Positions 42,496-51,526 of a stretch of DNA of 64,000 bases are shown here, one piece after another; the first letter of the stretch is position 1, and each line of letters begins with the position of its first letter. This stretch comes from Streptomyces olivochromogenes (GTDB lineage: Bacteria > Actinomycetota > Actinomycetes > Streptomycetales > Streptomycetaceae). The stretch is from NCBI RefSeq assembly GCF_001514115.1, contig NZ_KQ948452.1, forward strand, positions 598,460 through 662,459, given 5' to 3'. The position numbers were made by a program, and so were the translations under genes. The notes under the pieces were generated by a model. It had not been told where the DNA came from. It did no database searches and saw only the letters and a program-made list of their open reading frames with translations.

Positions 42496-42846
42496 ATGGC
42501 AGACACGCAGCAGGTTGACGAGACCACCGGCGCCATCCAGGACGTCAAGGCCGAGCGCAAGGCGGCCAAGCTCGCCCAGCGGATCAACGCCTTCGCCAAG
42601 GAGCACGGCGGGACCGAGGGACACGTCGAGTACATCGGACAGCGCGGCGCCCGGATCGTCCTCGTCGGCGCGGACGGTGCCTGGGGGGACGTGGTGGCGC
42701 CCACCTTCACGATTGCCGAAGAGGCCGTGAAGAAGGCCGGGATCACTGTTCACGAGACGTTCGACGGTGAGTTCGCGGCGAAGGTCAAGACGGGGCCGTA
42801 CGAGTGGAAGAGGATGGCGGGGATCCAGCTGGGGGCGCCGAAGTAA
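42496..42846 (+). CDS. Conserved hypothetical protein, small
   Basis: 116 aa, soluble, acidic N-terminus with a Lys/Ala-rich helix (VKAERKAAKLAQRINAFAKEHG), then a compact alpha/beta C-terminal part (HVEYIGQRGARIVLVGADGAWGDVVAPTF). The start ATG 42496 follows the ctaB terminator by 35 bases. I do not recognise a characterised family; function unknown. A 14-bp tandem array follows directly after the stop. Confidence 0.75.
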   Translation: MADTQQVDETTGAIQDVKAERKAAKLAQRINAFAKEHGGTEGHVEYIGQRGARIVLVGADGAWGDVVAPTFTIAEEAVKKAGITVHETFDGEFAAKVKTGPYEWKRMAGIQLGAPK

Positions 42847-42853
42847 CGGCTGA

Positions 42854-42965
42854 CGATATCTGTTATCTGTCACCTGATAGTTGATATCTGTCATCTGATA
42901 TCCGTCATCTGATTTCTGTCGGCTGTCACTCGTCAGCTGTCATCTGTCGGCTCTCATCCGTCAGC
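42854..42965. repeat. Eight tandem 14-bp degenerate repeats
   Basis: Consecutive 14-base units start at 42854, 42868, 42882, 42896, 42910, 42924, 42938 and 42952, with a partial ninth at 42966. Consensus is close to TGATATCYGTCATC, drifting to TGTCATCTGTCGGC. It is clearly more AT-rich than its surroundings. The period is not a multiple of three and the frames are closed, so it is non-coding. It fills the gap between the small hypothetical gene and the amidohydrolase gene. Confidence 0.85.
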
Positions 42966-43056
42966 TGTTGGCACGCCTTGCGCTTCACCAACACCTGACG
43001 CCTGCCTCACCCGTTAGGACCTGAAGAACGCAACGGTCCAGTCGCGGGGAGTCCGG

Positions 43057-44163
43057 ATGATCGAAACGCCATCCCTGGTGGACCAGTACTGCCACGGCGT
43101 ACTGAGGACGGAGCTGGGCCTCGGCACCTTCGAGGCCCACCTCGCCAGAACCGAGGGCCCCCCGGCCCCCGGCACCACCTTCTTCGACACCCAGACCGGC
43201 TTCGCGGTGCGCCGCTGGTGCCCGCCCCTGCTCGGTCTGGAACCGCACTGTCCGCCCGCCCGCTATCTGGCCCGGCGCCGCGAGCTCGGCGTCCTGGAGT
43301 CGGGGCGCAGACTCCTGCGCGGCAGCGGCATCACGACGTACCTCGTCGACACGGGGCTGCCCGGGGACCTGACGGGACCGGGCGAGATGGCCTCGACCGG
43401 CGCGGCCCAGGCCCATGAGATCGTCCGCCTGGAGCTGCTGGCGGAACAGGTCGCGGACACCTCGGGCACGGTCGAGTCCTTCCTCGCCAATCTCGCCGAG
43501 TCCGTCCACGGAGCCGCCGCGAACGCCGTGGCCTTCACGTCGGTCGCGGGGGGACGCCACGGCCTGGCGCTCGCGCCGGAACCGCCAGGGCCGGGAGAGG
43601 TGCGGGGCGCGGCGGGCCGTTGGCTCGCGGACCGCCGGGTGGGCGGGGCGCTGAGCGACCCGGTTCTGCTGCGCCACTTACTGTGGATCGCGGTCGCCTC
43701 GGGGCTGCCTCTCCAACTCCACGCCGGTCTGGGCGAACCCGGTCTGCGCATCGACCGCACCGATCCCGTCCTGCTCACCGACTTCGCCCGTGCCACGGCC
43801 GGGCTCGGCACGGATCTCGTCCTTCTGCACGGCTACCCGTACCACCGTCACGCGGCGCACCTCGCCGGGGTCTTCCCGCACGTCTACGCCGACCTGGGTG
43901 CGGCGCTGGTGCGTACGGGAGCCCGGGCGGCGGCCGTCCTCTCCGAGATCCTGGAGCTGGCCCCCTTCGGCAAGCTCCTGTTCTCCAGCGGGGCGCACGG
44001 CCTGCCCGAACTGCACGTCGTCGGCGCGCGCCTGTTCCGTGAGGCGCTGGCCCGGGTGCTGGGCACCTGGGTCGCCGAGGGCGCCTGGTCGCTGGTGGAC
44101 GCGCAGCGGGTGGCGGGCCTGATCGCGGCAGGGAACGCGCGGCGGGTGTACGGGGTGGAGTGA
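43057..44163 (+). CDS. Amidohydrolase-family (TIM-barrel) protein
   Basis: 368 aa. Looks like the amidohydrolase-2 superfamily: N-terminal DQYCHGVL in place of the usual HxH, a central LPLQLHAGLGEPG, then LVLLHGYPYHRHAAHLAGVFPHVYADLG and a C-terminal FSSGAHGLPELHVVGARLFREAL resembling the FGSD..P..E..Y end of the family. The first metal motif is CHG rather than HxH, so metal binding or activity may differ. Not linked functionally to its neighbours ctaB/ctaA. Start ATG 43057. Confidence 0.72.
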   Translation: MIETPSLVDQYCHGVLRTELGLGTFEAHLARTEGPPAPGTTFFDTQTGFAVRRWCPPLLGLEPHCPPARYLARRRELGVLESGRRLLRGSGITTYLVDTGLPGDLTGPGEMASTGAAQAHEIVRLELLAEQVADTSGTVESFLANLAESVHGAAANAVAFTSVAGGRHGLALAPEPPGPGEVRGAAGRWLADRRVGGALSDPVLLRHLLWIAVASGLPLQLHAGLGEPGLRIDRTDPVLLTDFARATAGLGTDLVLLHGYPYHRHAAHLAGVFPHVYADLGAALVRTGARAAAVLSEILELAPFGKLLFSSGAHGLPELHVVGARLFREALARVLGTWVAEGAWSLVDAQRVAGLIAAGNARRVYGVE

Positions 44164-44235
44164 GCCAGGCGTCGTACCTCGTACGAACAACGGTGTCGCC
44201 GTACCCCGTACTGCCGTGCCGGACCTACGAACGGC

Positions 44236-45243
44236 TCACGCGCGTGTGAGCGCCGATTCCGCGGCAGGCCCCGGCAGTTCCGTCGCGGCCTCAGGGCGTT
44301 CGCGCAGCGACAGCAGGACCCGCAGGGCGCCGATCCACACCAGGCAGGCGCCGAACATGTGGAGGCCGACCAGGGCCTCGGGGAGGTCCGTGAAGTACTG
44401 GACGTAGCCGATGACACCCTGACCGAGCAGGATCAGGAACAGGTCGCGGGTGCGGTCGAGCGGTCCCTTGGGGGCGTCGACGGCCTTGAGGACGAACCAC
44501 AGGGCGAAAGTCAACGTGACCACGATCCAGGCCAGCACGGCGTGCAGCTTGGTGACGGTCTCCCAGTTGACGGCCATGCGTTCGACCTCGCTGGAGTCGC
44601 CCGCGTGCGGACCCGCGCCGGTGACCACCGTGCCCACCGCGATCAGCAGGATGGCGGCGGCGACCAGGCACCACACGAGCTGCTGCACTGCTTTGCCGAC
44701 CAGCGGGCGCGGCTCGGCGGAGCCCTCGCGCGTGCGCTGCCACATCACCGTGGCCACCGTGATGAGCGCCGTGGAGAGAAGGAAGTGCGCGGCGACCGTG
44801 TAGGGGTTGAGGCCGACCAGGACGACGATGCCGCCGAGGATCGCGTTGCTCATGACGATCCAGAACTGCGCCCAGCCGAGCCGGGTGAGGTCGCGCCGCC
44901 AGGGCTTCTCGGAGCGCGCGGCGATGATCGCCCAGCCGACCGCCGCGCACAGCACGTAGGTCAGCATGCGGTTGGTGAACTCGATGACTCCGTGGAAGCC
45001 CATCGCGCTCGTCGTGGTGAGCGAGTCGTCGGTGCACTTGGGCCAGGTCGGGCAGCCGAGGCCCGAACCGGTCAGCCGTACGGCGCCGCCGGTGACCACG
45101 ATGACCACCGACATGACGAGCGCGGCGAGTGCCGCTCGTTGCACCGTCCGGGAGGTCGGGGTCCAGCGTTCGGCGATGAGGGCGAGCGGGTTGCGCGCGA
45201 AGGCTACGGCGTCGGCTCGGGTCACGTTTGGCACGCGCCCCAT
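44236..45243 (-). CDS. ctaA: Heme A synthase (COX15/CtaA family)
   Basis: 335 aa, eight membrane helices. Oxidises heme O from CtaB to heme A. Conserved TGGAVRLTGSGLGCPTWPKC with the extracellular Cys pair, GFHGVIEFTNRMLTYVL with a heme His, GLNPYTVAAHFLLSTALI, TGAGPHAGD, and HAVLAW. Start chosen as ATG 45243 (MGRVPNVTRADAV); an upstream in-frame ATG at 45285 would add 14 residues. Functional partner of the divergent ctaB 1.8 kb away. Confidence 0.94.
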   Translation of the reverse strand: MGRVPNVTRADAVAFARNPLALIAERWTPTSRTVQRAALAALVMSVVIVVTGGAVRLTGSGLGCPTWPKCTDDSLTTTSAMGFHGVIEFTNRMLTYVLCAAVGWAIIAARSEKPWRRDLTRLGWAQFWIVMSNAILGGIVVLVGLNPYTVAAHFLLSTALITVATVMWQRTREGSAEPRPLVGKAVQQLVWCLVAAAILLIAVGTVVTGAGPHAGDSSEVERMAVNWETVTKLHAVLAWIVVTLTFALWFVLKAVDAPKGPLDRTRDLFLILLGQGVIGYVQYFTDLPEALVGLHMFGACLVWIGALRVLLSLRERPEAATELPGPAAESALTRA

Positions 45244-45350
45244 CGTAGGCGTCCGCTTGTGCACGCCTTCACGAGGCCCCCGCACCTACGCAAATCGCCA
45301 CCTCAGCGCGTCTCGGAGGCCCGCACACCCGGAGTCGCCCACATCCGGAG

Positions 45351-46121
45351 TCACTCCCAGCGGAAGAACCTGCCCGCCGCTCCCAGGCCCACGACCGCCC
45401 ACACGGCCAGGATCCCGAGGTCGCCCCACGGCATGCCCGCCCCGTGCTGGAGCACGTCCCGCAGCCCGTCCGAGAGCGCCGAGACGGGCAGCAGGCCGAG
45501 CACGTCCTGGGCGCCGGCCGGGAACTTGTCCATCGGGACGATCACACCGCCGCCCACGAGGAGCAGCAGGAAGACCAGGTTCGCGGCGGCGAGCGTCGCC
45601 TCCGCCTTGAGCGTGCCGGCCATCAACAGGCCCAGGCCCGAGAAGGCGGCCGTGCCGAGGATCAGCAGAAGCAGGACGGACAGCGGGTTGCCGTGCGGCG
45701 ACCAGCCGAGCGAGAAGGCGATCGCCGTCAGCAGGACGACCTGGAGGACCTCCGTGACCAGCACGGACGCCGTCTTCGCGGTCATCAGGCCCCAGCGGGG
45801 CAGCGGGGAGGCGGCGAGCCGCTTCAGGACCCCGTAGCGCCGCTCGAAGCCGGTGGCGATGGCCTGCCCGGTGAACGCGGTCGACATCACGGCGAGCGCC
45901 AGGATGCCGGGGGCCAGGAAGTCGACCGACTTGCCCTTGCCGGTGTCGATGATGTCGACCGTGCTGAACAGGACCAGCAGGAGTGTCGGGATGATCACCG
46001 TGAGGAGGAGCTGTTCACCGTTGCGGAGCAGCATCTTCGTCTCGAGCGCGGCCTGCGCGCCGATCATCCGGGGCAGCGGGGCCGCCCCCGGCTTCGGGGT
46101 GTAGGTGCCGGCGGTGGTCAC
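45351..46121 (-). CDS. ABC-2 type transporter permease
   Basis: 256 aa with six membrane helices (ABC-2 fold): TVIIPTLLLVLFSTVDII, then FLAPGILALAVMSTAFTGQ and GFERRYGVLKRLAASPL, the conserved ABC-2 coupling region. GTG start 46121 overlaps the ATPase stop (GTGA). Forms an exporter with the next gene; the pair lies beside ctaA and the suf locus in the conserved Streptomyces order. Possibly a drug- or heme-related exporter; the substrate is unknown. Confidence 0.9.
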   Translation of the reverse strand: MTTAGTYTPKPGAAPLPRMIGAQAALETKMLLRNGEQLLLTVIIPTLLLVLFSTVDIIDTGKGKSVDFLAPGILALAVMSTAFTGQAIATGFERRYGVLKRLAASPLPRWGLMTAKTASVLVTEVLQVVLLTAIAFSLGWSPHGNPLSVLLLLILGTAAFSGLGLLMAGTLKAEATLAAANLVFLLLLVGGGVIVPMDKFPAGAQDVLGLLPVSALSDGLRDVLQHGAGMPWGDLGILAVWAVVGLGAAGRFFRWE

Positions 46122-47041
46122 GAACGCAGCTCCTTGCCGGTCAGTTCCAAGAACACGTCTTCCAGGGTGTGGCGTTCGACGGAGATCTTCTCCGGCATCA
46201 CCCCGTGCTGAGCGCACCAGGACGTGACGGTGGCCAGCAGCTGCGGGTCGATCTTGCCGCCCACCCGGTACGAGCCGGGCGTCAGCTCGGCGGCCGTGCA
46301 GTCGGCCGGCAGGGCCTTCAGCAGGGAGCCGACGTCGAGCCCCGGACGGCCGGTGAAGCGCAGGGTGTTCTCGGCGCCGCCGCGGCACAGCTGCTCGGGG
46401 GAGCCCTGCGCGATGACCTTGCCCGCGTCGATGATCGCGACGTCGTCGGCGAGTTGCTCGGCCTCGTCCATGTAGTGCGTGGTGAGGATGACCGAGACGC
46501 CGTCGGCGCGCAGATCGCGGACGAGGTCCCAGGTGGCGCGGCGGGCCTGCGGGTCGAGGCCCGCGGTCGGCTCGTCGAGGAAGACCAGTTCGGGGCGGCC
46601 GACCACGGCCATCGCGAGCGCCAGGCGCTGCTGCTGGCCGCCCGAGAGCCGCCGGTAGGTCGTGCGGCCGCAGCTGTCGAGGCCGAGTCGTTCGATGAGC
46701 GCGTCCACGTCCAGGGGGTGGGCGTGGAGCTTGGCCACATGGCGGAGCATCTCGTCGGCGCGGGCGCCGGAGTAGACCCCGCCGGACTGGAGCATCACGC
46801 CGATGCGGGAGTGGAGTTCCCCGGACTGTCTCACCGGGTCGAGGCCCAGGACGCGTACCGCGCCGGAATCCGGCTTCCGGTACCCCTCGCAGGTCTCGAC
46901 CGTGGTCGTCTTGCCCGCCCCGTTGGGGCCCAGTACGGCGGTGATGCCCGCCTCGGCCACCAGGTCGAGGCCGTCCACCGCGGTCTTGTCGCCGTACCGC
47001 TTCACCAGGGCCTGGACCTGGACCACGGGCTCGCTTCGCAT
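46118..47041 (-). CDS. ABC transporter ATP-binding protein (DrrA-like)
   Basis: 307 aa. Walker A GPNGAGKTT, signature LSGGQQQRLALAMA, Walker B LVFLDEPTAGLDP, H-switch TTHYMDEAE, then a C-terminal DrrA-like extension. Start ATG 47041 (MRSEPVVQV) is preferred over an ATG at 47050 because the latter lies in a -10-like TAGACT. Overlaps the permease downstream (GTGA). Probably exports a hydrophobic compound with its partner. Confidence 0.93.
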   Translation of the reverse strand: MRSEPVVQVQALVKRYGDKTAVDGLDLVAEAGITAVLGPNGAGKTTTVETCEGYRKPDSGAVRVLGLDPVRQSGELHSRIGVMLQSGGVYSGARADEMLRHVAKLHAHPLDVDALIERLGLDSCGRTTYRRLSGGQQQRLALAMAVVGRPELVFLDEPTAGLDPQARRATWDLVRDLRADGVSVILTTHYMDEAEQLADDVAIIDAGKVIAQGSPEQLCRGGAENTLRFTGRPGLDVGSLLKALPADCTAAELTPGSYRVGGKIDPQLLATVTSWCAQHGVMPEKISVERHTLEDVFLELTGKELRS

Positions 47042-47055
47042 GAGGCGCAAGTCTA
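47042..47055 (-). promoter_or_regulatory. -10 element implying a leaderless ABC ATPase mRNA
   Basis: TAGACT on the minus strand (47050-47055) ends eight bases before the ATG at 47041, so transcription would start at or within a base or two of the initiation codon. No ribosome-binding sequence is present. The -35 is not recognisable. Confidence 0.5.
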
Positions 47056-47087
47056 GGGAGCCGGTCGGGTGATCGTTCGGCCGGGGT

Positions 47088-47918
47088 TCAGGAGACGGTC
47101 CCGGGTATGACCCATTCGTCGCGGGGGCGGTGCAGTGCCAGCCAGCGCTCCGCGTACGCCACCGCGTCGGCCACCGGGAACAGGCGTACGTCGGCCGCGC
47201 CCACCGGGCCCCGTACGACGGGGCGGTCCCGTTCGAAGTCGGAGCCGAGTTCGTCGAAGCGGTCGGAGTCGACGGAGACCTCCGTGACGACCTCCCAGCG
47301 GGTCGTCCCCTGCGGGGTGCGCACCGGGCGTCCCACCTCGACGAGCGGGGACGGTATGCGGTATTCGGCGAGGTGGAAGCTGGTGCACGTGTCGTAGCCC
47401 GCGCCGAGCAGGAGCACCCGGGCGTCGAGGTCCTCCAGGCGGGCCAGCGGGCTGCGCTCGCCGAGCCGGCAGTCGGGGGCGTGCCCCTCGACGATCTGCG
47501 CCGCGCGGGGGCCGAGGGCCGCGAAGGAGGTCTGCGGATGGGCGCTGCGCAGGGCGCCGGGCCAGGTGCGGACGGTCTCCGGGATCACGCCGACCCCGCG
47601 GCTGGGCGTCACGAGCGGGTCGTACGCGGGCATCGTCGCCCGAATGGGCGACCACCACTCCTCGGGTACGGGCGGATTGCTCCACAGCGCCGGGTCGGAG
47701 AGGTCCCCGGACTGGGTGGGGACCACCAGAGTGCCGTCGGGACCCAGCGCGTCGAGCAGTCCCTGGACGACGGTGACGGCGCCGCCGTTGACCCAGCCGA
47801 GGGAACTCAGGGAGGAGTGCGCGAGAAGCGTTTCTCCTGGCTGGACGCCCAGCTCCAGTAGCTGCGCGGCGAGGGTGTCGCGGGTGACGAGTGGGCCGGT
47901 CGGAGGGGGTGTCGACAT
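47088..47918 (-). CDS. AAC(3)-family N-acetyltransferase
   Basis: 276 aa, the size of aminoglycoside 3-N-acetyltransferases. Family motifs: LLAHSSLSSLGWVNGG, ALGPDGTLVVPTQSGD, GVIPETVRTWPGALRSAHPQTSFAALG, LGERSPLARLEDLDARVLLLGAGYDTCTSFHLAEY. Such genes are common on Streptomyces chromosomes and most are not proven resistance genes. ATG 47918 (MSTPPPTGPL) is used; an upstream ATG at 47972 would add 18 residues. Divergent from sufR. Whether it modifies aminoglycosides is unproven. Confidence 0.88.
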   Translation of the reverse strand: MSTPPPTGPLVTRDTLAAQLLELGVQPGETLLAHSSLSSLGWVNGGAVTVVQGLLDALGPDGTLVVPTQSGDLSDPALWSNPPVPEEWWSPIRATMPAYDPLVTPSRGVGVIPETVRTWPGALRSAHPQTSFAALGPRAAQIVEGHAPDCRLGERSPLARLEDLDARVLLLGAGYDTCTSFHLAEYRIPSPLVEVGRPVRTPQGTTRWEVVTEVSVDSDRFDELGSDFERDRPVVRGPVGAADVRLFPVADAVAYAERWLALHRPRDEWVIPGTVS

Positions 47919-47992
47919 GGTTCCCGAGTCTTGCGGAGAGCCGGTCCCGAGGCCAGTGAATTGATCGATCAAAGATCGTTTCCGCAGGTCAC

Positions 47993-48008
47993 CTTAGGTA
48001 TACCTAAG
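47993..48008. promoter_or_regulatory. 16-bp perfect palindrome between the acetyltransferase gene and sufR
   Basis: CTTAGGTATACCTAAG, 74 bases before the acetyltransferase start and 71 before the sufR start; near-symmetry extends to CAC/GTG on the outside. Candidate operator. TTAGG half sites recall iron-box sequences, but the four-base spacing is too short for a DtxR/IdeR box. Confidence 0.5.
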
Positions 48009-48043
48009 TGATGTAGCGCACCGCCCGCCTCCGGGGGCGCGGC

Positions 48044-48080
48044 TTGTCAGGCTCCAGGGAATTACGCAACAATGGCGTTG
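48044..48080 (+). promoter_or_regulatory. sufR promoter with SufR-type operator on the start codon
   Basis: -35 TTGTCA (48044-48049), 18-bp spacer, -10-like AACAAT (48068-48073). The palindrome CAAC-AATGGC-GTTG (48067-48080) overlaps the -10 and reaches the first base of the sufR GTG codon. CAAC-N6-GTTG is the SufR operator pattern I recall for the Streptomyces suf operon. The geometry predicts a leaderless, autorepressed operon. Confidence 0.7.
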
Positions 48081-48832
48081 TGAAAAACGTTGGCGAGGCT
48101 CGGGAGACCCCCACGGGGGCCCCTCAGGAGGAACTCGCGACCGGTGAGCGTTCGACGCGCAACCGTGTCGCGCGGTCCATCCTGGACCACGGCCCGTCGA
48201 CCGTGGCCGACCTCGCGGGGCGGCTGGGCCTGACCCAGGCCGCCGTACGCCGTCATCTCGACGCGCTGGTCGCCGACGACGTCGTGGAAGCACGGGAGCA
48301 GCGGGTCTACGGAGCGCGTACGCGCGGCCGTCCCGCCAAGGTGTTCGCCCTGACCGACTGTGGCCGGGACGCCTTCGATCAGTCCTACGACAAGCTCGCC
48401 GCGGACGCGATGCGCTGGATCGCGGCGCGCGAGGGCGGGGACGAGGCGGTCGTCGCGTTCGCCCGCGCCCGGATGGCCGCCCAGGCCGAGGCGTACCGCA
48501 GGGCCGTCGAGGCCGCCGCGCCGGAGCAGCGCACCGAAGCGTTGGCCAAGGCCCTGAGCGCGGACGGGTACGCTGCTGCAGCGCGTAGCGCACCGGTCGG
48601 CGAGCAGCTCTGCCAGCACCACTGCCCGGTCGCTCATGTCGCCGAGCAGTTCCCGCAGCTGTGCGACGCGGAGACCGAGATCTTCTCCCAGCTGCTCGGC
48701 ACCCATGTTCAGCGGCTGGCCACCATCGCCCACGGCGACGGTGTGTGCACCACGTTCATCCCCAAGATTTCCAAGATTTCCGAATCCACCCATAACGCAT
48801 CTGCAAGTACCGCCGGGAGGAACCCCGCATGA
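48080..48832 (+). CDS. sufR: SufR, Fe-S-sensing repressor of the suf operon
   Basis: 250 aa. Winged-HTH (about residues 28-75: [31 protein letters not shown]) and a C-terminal region with Cys178, Cys182 and Cys195 ([11 protein letters not shown]...LCDAE), the cluster-ligand pattern of SufR, plus Cys223. Holo-SufR with an Fe-S cluster represses suf; cluster loss derepresses it. GTG start 48080, with the operator on top of it and no ribosome site, suggests a leaderless mRNA. The stop overlaps sufB (ATGA). Confidence 0.95.
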   Translation: MKNVGEARETPTGAPQEELATGERSTRNRVARSILDHGPSTVADLAGRLGLTQAAVRRHLDALVADDVVEAREQRVYGARTRGRPAKVFALTDCGRDAFDQSYDKLAADAMRWIAAREGGDEAVVAFARARMAAQAEAYRRAVEAAAPEQRTEALAKALSADGYAAAARSAPVGEQLCQHHCPVAHVAEQFPQLCDAETEIFSQLLGTHVQRLATIAHGDGVCTTFIPKISKISESTHNASASTAGRNPA

Positions 48833-50253
48833 CGCTCCCCATCGAGGAGACTGCCCACCCTGAGCTCGAGGGTCTGGGTACGTACGAATACGGCTGGGCC
48901 GACTCCGACGTGGCCGGTGCCTCTGCCAAGCGCGGTATCAACGACGACGTCGTCCGCGACATCTCCGCGAAGAAGAGCGAGCCGGAGTGGATGACCAAGC
49001 TCCGCCTCAAGGGCCTGCGCCTCTTCGAGAAGAAGCCCATGCCCAACTGGGGCTCGGACCTGTCCGGGATCGACTTCGACAACATCAAGTACTTCGTGCG
49101 CTCCACGGAGAAGCAGGCGGAGTCCTGGGAGGACCTGCCCGAGGACATCAAGAACACGTACGACAAGCTCGGCATCCCGGAGGCGGAGAAGCAGCGCCTC
49201 GTCGCCGGTGTCGCGGCCCAGTACGAGTCCGAGGTCGTCTACCACCAGATCCGCGAGGACCTGGAGGAGCAGGGCGTCATCTTCCTCGACACCGACACCG
49301 CCCTCAAGGAGCACCCGGAGCTCTTCAAGGAGTACTTCGGCACCGTCATCCCGGTCGGCGACAACAAGTTCGCGTCGCTGAACACCGCCGTGTGGTCCGG
49401 TGGCTCCTTCATCTACGTGCCGAAGGGCGTGCACGTCGAGATCCCGCTCCAGGCCTACTTCCGTATCAACACGGAGAACATGGGCCAGTTCGAGCGGACG
49501 CTGATCATCGTCGACGAGGACGCCTACGTCCACTACGTCGAGGGTTGTACGGCGCCGATCTACAAGTCGGACTCCCTGCACTCCGCGGTGGTCGAGATCA
49601 TCGTGAAGAAGGGCGCCCGCTGCCGTTACACGACCATCCAGAACTGGTCGAACAACGTCTACAACCTGGTCACCAAGCGCGCCGTGGCGTACGAGGGCGC
49701 GACCATGGAGTGGATCGACGGCAACATCGGCTCCAAGGTCACCATGAAGTACCCGGCCGTCTACCTGATGGGCGAGCACGCCAAGGGTGAGACCCTCTCC
49801 ATCGCCTTCGCGGGCGAGGGCCAGCACCAGGACGCGGGCTCCAAGATGGTCCACATGGCGCCGAACACGTCGTCGAACATCGTGTCGAAGTCCGTGGCGC
49901 GTGGTGGCGGTCGTACGTCCTACCGCGGTCTGGTCGAGATCGGCGAGGGCGCCCACGGCTCGAAGTCGAACGTGCTGTGCGACGCGCTGCTCGTCGACAC
50001 CATCTCCCGCTCCGACACGTACCCGTACGTCGACGTCCGCGAGGACGACGTGTCCATGGGCCACGAGGCGACCGTCTCCAAGGTCTCCGAGGACCAGCTC
50101 TTCTACCTGATGAGCCGCGGTCTGACGGAGTTCGAGGCGATGGCGATGATCGTGCGCGGCTTCGTCGAGCCGATCGCCAAGGAGCTGCCCATGGAGTACG
50201 CGCTTGAACTCAACCGGCTGATCGAGCTGCAGATGGAAGGCGCGGTCGGCTAA
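48829..50253 (+). CDS. sufB: Fe-S cluster assembly scaffold SufB
   Basis: 474 aa. Core of the SufBCD scaffold, where clusters are built from SufU/SufS-derived sulfur. Conserved right-handed beta-helix and C-terminal [31 protein letters not shown] and [21 protein letters not shown]. No intein is present; mycobacterial SufB often has one. ATG 48829 overlaps sufR by four bases with GGGAGG upstream. Confidence 0.98.
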   Translation: MTLPIEETAHPELEGLGTYEYGWADSDVAGASAKRGINDDVVRDISAKKSEPEWMTKLRLKGLRLFEKKPMPNWGSDLSGIDFDNIKYFVRSTEKQAESWEDLPEDIKNTYDKLGIPEAEKQRLVAGVAAQYESEVVYHQIREDLEEQGVIFLDTDTALKEHPELFKEYFGTVIPVGDNKFASLNTAVWSGGSFIYVPKGVHVEIPLQAYFRINTENMGQFERTLIIVDEDAYVHYVEGCTAPIYKSDSLHSAVVEIIVKKGARCRYTTIQNWSNNVYNLVTKRAVAYEGATMEWIDGNIGSKVTMKYPAVYLMGEHAKGETLSIAFAGEGQHQDAGSKMVHMAPNTSSNIVSKSVARGGGRTSYRGLVEIGEGAHGSKSNVLCDALLVDTISRSDTYPYVDVREDDVSMGHEATVSKVSEDQLFYLMSRGLTEFEAMAMIVRGFVEPIAKELPMEYALELNRLIELQMEGAVG

Positions 50254-50344
50254 GACCCGCCGCCCGGAAAACAGCTGGTGGCCCGCCCCTCCCGGCGGGC
50301 CCGAGGATCTCAACCGACGCAGGAAAGAGAGCAGACCGACAGCC

Positions 50345-51526
50345 ATGGCTGAGGCTCAGAACATCCCGGTGGGTTCCACCACCGCCGGACAGATCGCGGT
50401 GGCCGCCGAGTCGACCGTCGCCACGCGCATGAGCGCGCCCCCGTCCTTCGACGTGGCGGACTTCCCGGTCCCCCACGGCCGCGAGGAGGAGTGGCGGTTC
50501 ACCCCGCTGGAGCGCCTGCGCGGGCTGCACGACGGGACCGCGGTCGCGACCGGCGACGGCCTGAAGGTCGACGTGGAGGCGCCCGCGGGCGTCGTCGTGG
50601 AGACCGTCGGCCGTGACGACGCGCGCCTCGGCCGGGCGGGCACCCCGGTGGACCGCGTCGCCGCCCAGGCGTACTCCGCGTTCGAGAAGGCCGGCGTGAT
50701 CACCGTCCCCAAGGAGACGGTGCTCACCGAGCCCATCCGCGTCGCGGTGCACGGCGAGGGCGGGGTCGCCTACGGCCACCAGGTCGTGGAGCTCGGAGCC
50801 TTCGCCGAGGCCGTCGTCGTCATCGACCACACCGGTGACGCCGTGCTCGCCGCCAATGTCGACTACATCCTGGGCGACGGCGCCAAGCTCACCGTCGTCT
50901 CCGTCCAGGACTGGGACGACAAGGCCGTGCACGTGGGCCAGCACAACGCGCTGATCGGCCGGGACGCCACCTTCAAGTCCTTCGTGGTCACCTTCGGCGG
51001 CGACCTCGTGCGCCTGCACCCGCGTGTGGCCTACGCCGGCACCGGTGGTGAGGCCGAGCTGTTCGGTCTGTACTTCACGGACGCGGGCCAGCACCAGGAG
51101 CACCGTCTGCTGGTCGACCACAACACGCCGCACTGCAAGTCGAACGTCGCCTACAAGGGCGCGCTCCAGGGCGACGGCGCGCACGCCGTGTGGATCGGTG
51201 ACGTCCTCATCGAGGCCAAGGCCGAGGGCACGGACACGTACGAGATGAACCGCAACCTGGTTCTGACCGACGGCGCCCGCGTCGACTCCGTGCCGAACCT
51301 GGAGATCGAGACCGGCGAGATCGTCGGCGCCGGACACGCCTCCGCGACCGGCCGCTTCGACGACGAGCAGCTCTTCTACCTGATGGCCCGCGGCATCCCC
51401 GCCGGCGAGGCCCGCCGACTGGTCGTCCGCGGCTTCTTCGCCGAGCTCGTGCAGCAGATCGGTGTCGACGACATCGAAGAGCGGCTCCTCGTGAAGATCG
51501 ACGAGGAGCTGGAGGCGTCGGTCTGA
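50345..51526 (+). CDS. sufD: Fe-S cluster assembly protein SufD
   Basis: 393 aa, SufB paralogue that completes the SufBC2D complex. N-terminal VPHGREEEWRFTPLERL, C-terminal GHASATGRFDDEQLFYLMARGI and EARRLVVRGFFAELV. The gap after sufB is 91 bases with GGAAAGAGAG before ATG 50345. Ends overlapping the ferredoxin gene (TGATG). Confidence 0.97.
   Translation: MAEAQNIPVGSTTAGQIAVAAESTVATRMSAPPSFDVADFPVPHGREEEWRFTPLERLRGLHDGTAVATGDGLKVDVEAPAGVVVETVGRDDARLGRAGTPVDRVAAQAYSAFEKAGVITVPKETVLTEPIRVAVHGEGGVAYGHQVVELGAFAEAVVVIDHTGDAVLAANVDYILGDGAKLTVVSVQDWDDKAVHVGQHNALIGRDATFKSFVVTFGGDLVRLHPRVAYAGTGGEAELFGLYFTDAGQHQEHRLLVDHNTPHCKSNVAYKGALQGDGAHAVWIGDVLIEAKAEGTDTYEMNRNLVLTDGARVDSVPNLEIETGEIVGAGHASATGRFDDEQLFYLMARGIPAGEARRLVVRGFFAELVQQIGVDDIEERLLVKIDEELEASV

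Noticed and set aside
47993..48008. Palindrome as a DtxR/IdeR iron box
   Set aside because: Iron boxes place TTAGG and CCTAA nine bases apart; here they are four apart, so the identity is not supported even though the site is symmetrical.
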